Origin: Bacillus siamensis KCTC 13613
GTDB lineage: Bacteria; Bacillota; Bacilli; Bacillales; Bacillaceae
Assembly: GCF_000262045.1 (NCBI RefSeq)
Contig: NZ_AJVF01000041.1
Location: 310,001-374,000 of the forward strand
Direction of reading: 5' to 3'
DNA length: 64,000 nucleotides
Shown: positions 61,075 to 64,000 of the stretch, in pieces
How positions within the stretch are numbered: position 1 is the first letter of the stretch
How the letters are laid out: each line of letters opens with the position of its first letter
Notes under the pieces: model-generated
Database searches by the model: none
The model's input: the letters and a program-made list of their open reading frames with translations, nothing else
What the model was told of the DNA's origin: nothing
Program-made: the position numbers and the translations under genes

Positions 61075-61266
61075 GTGCTTGTATGTCCGAACTGCAAAAG
61101 TAAAGATATCGGCAAAATCGGCGTAAACCAATACTATTGCTGGGGCTGCTTCATAGAGCTGACGGTGGCCAAAGGCAAAATTGCGACACATCAAGTAGAG
61201 GAAGACGGCACGTTAAGCAGTCTTGATGATTTGTTTTCTGAAGACGAACGCAGTATCAATTTTTAA
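61075..61266 (+). CDS. yrzR: Zinc-ribbon small protein YrzR
   Basis: 63 residues with two CxxC knuckles (Cys4, Cys7, Cys22, Cys25: CPNCKSKDIGKIG and YYCWGCFIEL) that form a zinc ribbon, and an acidic C-terminal tail. GTG 61075 follows AAGAGGTG, 12 bases after yrrD, so it is in the same operon. Function unknown; a nucleic-acid or partner-binding role is only a guess. Confidence 0.85.
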   Translation: MLVCPNCKSKDIGKIGVNQYYCWGCFIELTVAKGKIATHQVEEDGTLSSLDDLFSEDERSINF

Positions 61267-61287
61267 TGTTGAAAGGAGATACGCGCG

Positions 61288-61419
61288 ATGGGCAGAACAA
61301 TGACCTCTCTATTGGCTTTAGGAGCTGGAGCCGTTATGTATCGTATGGCTTCTCAGTCCGATATGCTTAATAAAAAAGGTATGAAACGGATGAGAAGACG
61401 AGTTATGAAAATGTTCTAA
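61288..61419 (+). CDS. yrzQ: Met/Arg-rich micro-protein YrzQ (DUF3918-like)
   Basis: ATG 61288 lies eight bases after GAAAGGAGAT and opens a 43-codon frame ending at TAA 61417-61419. The N-terminal half is hydrophobic (MTSLLALGAGAVMYRM) and the C-terminal half is strongly basic (KKGMKRMRRRVMKMF); nine of 43 residues are Met. This fits DUF3918 proteins such as B. subtilis YrzQ. It may lie at the membrane. It is the last gene before a bidirectional terminator. Confidence 0.82.
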   Translation: MGRTMTSLLALGAGAVMYRMASQSDMLNKKGMKRMRRRVMKMF

Positions 61420-61423
61420 GCAG

Positions 61424-61457
61424 AAAAAAGGATACTTCTTCGGAAGTATCCTTTTTA
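61424..61457. terminator. Bidirectional terminator between yrzQ and glnP
   Basis: Stem aaaaaaggatacttc / gaagtatccttttt, overlapping the glnP stop codon. Confidence 0.93.
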
Positions 61458-62111
61458 CGTTTGTCTCGCTTCCAGCCGCCTGGCTAGAAGAGATAAGCTG
61501 TAATTGACCGCAAAATACATCAGGGCCGCCAGCAGAAAAACCGGAAAAAAATAACCCCCGTCAGCGCTTTGTCCGTTTAAAATCTGAGCATTATGAATCA
61601 GCTCGGGCAGAGCGATGACCACCGCAAGTGACGTATCCTTTAATAAAGAAATAAATTGGCTCACAATCGGAGGAACCATACGCCTGAGCGCCTGCGGCAT
61701 GACGACGAGAAAAAGAGTCTGCGTGTAGGTCAGTCCTGAAGAACGCGCCGCTTCAATCTGGCCTTTCTCAACGGATTGCAAACCGCTTCTGATGATTTCT
61801 GACAGCATGGCTGATTCAAAAATCGTCAGCGCTGTGATGGCGGCTGCGGTAATTTCCAGTTTGATGCCGATTTCCGGAAGGGCAAAAAACGTAAAGAAAA
61901 TGATTAATAACAGCGGCAGGTTGCGGATGGTTTCGACAATGGCCGCTATTATGCCAGAGACGGCAGGGATTTTCGCATAGCGCAAAGTGCCGGCGGCAAG
62001 CCCGAAAATAAAACTCAGGACAATGGAAATAAGCGCAACATAAAGCGTGATCAAAAAGCCGTTCCATAAAAACAGCAGATGGTCAGGTGTATAGGCGCCG
62101 CTAAAATCCAT
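61455..62111 (-). CDS. glnP: Glutamine ABC transporter permease GlnP
   Basis: 218 residues, about five transmembrane helices, with the HisM-type permease signature and EAA loop (EAARSSGLTYTQTLFLVVMPQALRRMVPP) that contacts the ATPase. It is the last gene of glnQHMP. ATG 62109-62111 is preferred, since the in-frame GTG at 62118-62120 overlaps the ribosome site AAGGAGAG. The gap to glnM is 18 bases. Confidence 0.93.
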   Translation of the reverse strand: MDFSGAYTPDHLLFLWNGFLITLYVALISIVLSFIFGLAAGTLRYAKIPAVSGIIAAIVETIRNLPLLLIIFFTFFALPEIGIKLEITAAAITALTIFESAMLSEIIRSGLQSVEKGQIEAARSSGLTYTQTLFLVVMPQALRRMVPPIVSQFISLLKDTSLAVVIALPELIHNAQILNGQSADGGYFFPVFLLAALMYFAVNYSLSLLARRLEARQT

Positions 62112-62129
62112 GTTGTTCACTCTCCTTCT

Positions 62130-62780
62130 TTAATAACTTTTTCCGAAGCGTCTTTCCAAATAGTGAACCCCGATGCTGAGCGGTATCGTTAAAATCAAAT
62201 AAAAAAGCGCCACAAAGATATAAACATCAAACACGACGAGAGTGCTTGAAGAAACGAGATCGGCCTGATACATCAAATCCAGTCCCGCCACCACTCCGAG
62301 AATTGATGAGTTTTTGACAAGGTTGAGAAATTGGTTTCCCAGCGGGGGAATCACGATTTTAACAGCCTGAGGGAGAATCACGTATCTCATTGCCTGACTG
62401 TAGGTGAAGCCTGACGATCTGGCCGCTTCCATCTGTCCCTTGGAGACAGTCTGAATTCCGGCTCTGATGGCTTCTGCGATAAAGGCGGACGTGTAAATCG
62501 TAAGCGCGATCGTTCCCGCCTGAAAGCCGTCCAGTCTCAATCCGGCGTTCGGAAGTCCGAAATAAAAAACGAATGTGATGAGGAGAAGCGGGATGTTCCG
62601 GATAAATTCCACATACGCAGTGCCGATCCATTGGAGGGGTTTGAACGTCGTGATTCTCATGACAGCGATCAGAACGCCAAGAGCGAAGCTGCCGGCCAGC
62701 GCGATGAAGCTCGCAAGCAGTGTGTGCAGGAAACCATCCAGATACATATCGAAGTTTTCCGTTAAGATTGTAAAGTTCAT
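62130..62780 (-). CDS. glnM: Glutamine ABC transporter permease GlnM
   Basis: 216 residues, the second permease subunit. EAA loop EAARSSGFTYSQAMRYVILPQAVKIVIPPLGNQF. Starts at ATG 62778-62780 after AAGGAG; a 15-residue longer reading would begin inside the intercistronic hairpin. The order glnQ-glnH-glnM-glnP and the lengths match B. subtilis. Confidence 0.93.
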   Translation of the reverse strand: MNFTILTENFDMYLDGFLHTLLASFIALAGSFALGVLIAVMRITTFKPLQWIGTAYVEFIRNIPLLLITFVFYFGLPNAGLRLDGFQAGTIALTIYTSAFIAEAIRAGIQTVSKGQMEAARSSGFTYSQAMRYVILPQAVKIVIPPLGNQFLNLVKNSSILGVVAGLDLMYQADLVSSSTLVVFDVYIFVALFYLILTIPLSIGVHYLERRFGKSY

Positions 62781-62804
62781 GTTTTTGTCACTCCTTATAA
62801 AACG

Positions 62805-62828
62805 GGGATGAGCATGTCTGCTCATCCC
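62805..62828 (-). other. Intercistronic hairpin between glnH and glnM
   Basis: A perfect ten-base stem (gggatgagca / tgctcatccc) with a four-base loop lies just after the glnH stop. Only four T's follow on the minus strand, so it is a leaky terminator or an mRNA 3' stabiliser rather than a full stop. Confidence 0.7.
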
Positions 62829-62838
62829 GCGGTCGATT

Positions 62839-63666
62839 CTATTTTGCCGGTTCTTCTTTAATCCATTTTTTATAGATTTTTCCGTACCTGCCGTCGGCTT
62901 TCATTTTTTTCAAAGAGGCGTTGATTTCTTTGACGAGCCCGGATTGGCCTTTTTTAACGGCGATTCCGTAAGGTTCATCGGTGAATGTGCCGCCTGTCAG
63001 CTGATATTGTTTATTTTCATCCGCCATGCCGTATAAAATCGCATTATCCGTTGTGAGCGCATCTCCCTGTCCCGCTTTAAGCGCAGTGAACGCTTCGGCG
63101 TAATTTTCAAATTCCAGCACTGAGGCGTCAGGCGCTTTTTCCCTGATGTTCTGTGAGGAAGTGGAGCCTTTTACCGCCAATACTTTTGAGCCTTTTCCAA
63201 GGTCTTCGGTGCTTTTGATGCGGCTTCCTTTTTTGACGAGCAGGGACTGCCCGGCTTCAAAATAAACGTCTGAGAAATCAACTTCTTTTTTCCGCTCATC
63301 CGTGATCGTCATTGTGGCCGTGATGGCGTCGATATCGCCGTTTTGCAGCATCGGAATTCTCGTTTTTGACGTCACTTCTTTAAACTCCGCTTTTTTCTCA
63401 TCTCCCAGAATATCTTTTGCAATCTGTTTGGCGATATCAATATCAAACCCTTCGATATCCCCGGAGCTTGGGTTTTTCAGTCCGAATAATCTCGTATCGG
63501 TTTTAACGCCGAAGATGATTTTGTCTCTGTCTTTAATAGAAGCTAACGTGTCTTTTCCCGTGCCCTTTGAACCCCCGGACGTTTCTTTCCCTCCGCAGGC
63601 GGCCAGCATCAAGACGGCCAGCAGTGAGATCAATCCGAAAGATAACCATTTTGTTACGCGTGACAT
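62839..63666 (-). CDS. glnH: Glutamine-binding lipoprotein GlnH
   Basis: A type-3 solute-binding protein anchored to the membrane. 275 residues with a lipoprotein signal ending LAAC (Cys24), the substrate-binding FGVKTDTRLFGLKN, GFDIDIAKQIAKDILG, and KGSTSSQNIREKAP. Family knowledge predicts glutamine or glutamate as the ligand. ATG 63664-63666 follows GGGGGA. glnQ ends 20 bases upstream. Confidence 0.95.
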   Translation of the reverse strand: MSRVTKWLSFGLISLLAVLMLAACGGKETSGGSKGTGKDTLASIKDRDKIIFGVKTDTRLFGLKNPSSGDIEGFDIDIAKQIAKDILGDEKKAEFKEVTSKTRIPMLQNGDIDAITATMTITDERKKEVDFSDVYFEAGQSLLVKKGSRIKSTEDLGKGSKVLAVKGSTSSQNIREKAPDASVLEFENYAEAFTALKAGQGDALTTDNAILYGMADENKQYQLTGGTFTDEPYGIAVKKGQSGLVKEINASLKKMKADGRYGKIYKKWIKEEPAK

Positions 63667-63686
63667 AAGCGTTCCCCCGTTTCTTT

Positions 63687-64000
63687 TCAGTGATTTAAAA
63701 TACGGCTTAAGAATAAACGCGCCCTCTCTTCACGCGGGCTTTCGTAAAACTTAGCCGGTGCAGCTTCCTCTAAGATGGAACCGCCGTCGATAAACACGAT
63801 GCGGTCAGCCACTTCTTTGGCGAATCCCATTTCATGTGTGACGACTACCATGGTCATTCCTTCCTTTGCGAGTGTTTTCATGACATCCAGCACTTCTCCG
63901 ATCATTTCCGGATCAAGCGCGGATGTCGGTTCATCAAACAGCATCACTTCGGGCTTCATCGCAAGCCCTCTGGCGATGGCGACGCGCTGCTGCTGGCCGC
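63687..64000 (-). CDS. glnQ: Glutamine ABC transporter ATPase GlnQ, 3' part only
   Basis: The gene runs off the right edge; about 104 C-terminal residues are seen. The frame continues to the last base as [16 protein letters not shown] (end of the ABC signature), then Walker [16 protein letters not shown], the D-loop, and the switch [16 protein letters not shown]. It is the first gene of the operon; the promoter is outside the window. Confidence 0.95.
   Translation of the reverse strand, partial: GQQQRVAIARGLAMKPEVMLFDEPTSALDPEMIGEVLDVMKTLAKEGMTMVVVTHEMGFAKEVADRIVFIDGGSILEEAAPAKFYESPREERARLFLSRILNH

Overview
The window is ordinary low-GC Firmicutes chromosome from a member of the Bacillus subtilis group. 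The proteins resemble their B. subtilis counterparts closely but are not identical, and the gene order follows B. subtilis from hemL to glnQ. B. amyloliquefaciens or B. velezensis is the most likely source; this rests on remembered sequences, not on a search. Spore-forming ability is shown by spoVID, ysxE, spoIIB, spoIVFA/FB, spo0B, safA, coxA, bofC and spoVB. I see no phage, insertion sequence, integrase, CRISPR array, toxin-antitoxin pair or secondary-metabolite cluster.

Layout. 1-3.2 kb: end of hemL, spore coat genes spoVID and ysxE, and a small opposite-strand membrane gene (yszA). 3.3-7.7 kb: T-box leader, valS, folC. 7.8-11.1 kb: comC (prepilin peptidase), spoIIB, maf, radC. 11.2-17.0 kb: cell-shape and division genes mreBCD and minCD, then the SigK-activating pair spoIVFA/FB. 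17.0-18.1 kb: L21 leader, rplU, the L27-processing protease gene ysxB (prp), rpmA. 18.4-21.7 kb: spo0B, obg, pheB, pheA. 21.7-27.0 kb: NAD synthesis, with niaR and nifS divergent from nadB-nadC-nadA across a NiaR operator. 27.1-29.9 kb: safA, coxA, an unrecognised 39-codon gene, bofC. 30.0-34.4 kb: ruvAB, yrzS, queA, tgt, yajC. 34.4-40.9 kb: yrzE, yrbG, spoVB, comN, secDF, yrvC, yrvD. 41.0-48.6 kb: recJ, apt, relA, dtd, the wall amidase yrvJ, yrzK. 48.6-53.1 kb: T-box leader, hisS, aspS, 6S-1 RNA (bsrA), yrvM (tcdA). 53.2-60.5 kb: rarA, then cymR-yrvO-mnmA (cysteine and sulfur relay to tRNA), yrrB, recD2. 60.6-64.0 kb: yrrD, yrzR, yrzQ, and the minus-strand glutamine ABC transporter operon glnQHMP.

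Links between genes. NifS, NadA and NadB make quinolinate under NiaR control. YsxB trims the L27 extension encoded next to it. YrvO supplies sulfur to MnmA next to the cysteine regulator CymR. RuvAB, RecJ, RarA and RecD2 form a scattered repair set. QueA and Tgt carry out successive steps of queuosine tRNA modification. The Mre and Min proteins set cell shape and division site.

No clearly new system is present. The points most worth checking are the 39-codon gene with its own promoter and terminator between coxA and bofC (a place where B. subtilis 168, as I recall it, carries yrbC-csbX), the internal start site and histidine tract in safA, the unexplained rpmA-spo0B gap, and the small genes yrzQ, yrzR, yrzK and yszA. 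Starts were chosen by Shine-Dalgarno spacing. Several genes have an in-frame ATG or GTG pressed against the Shine-Dalgarno sequence that is not the likely start.
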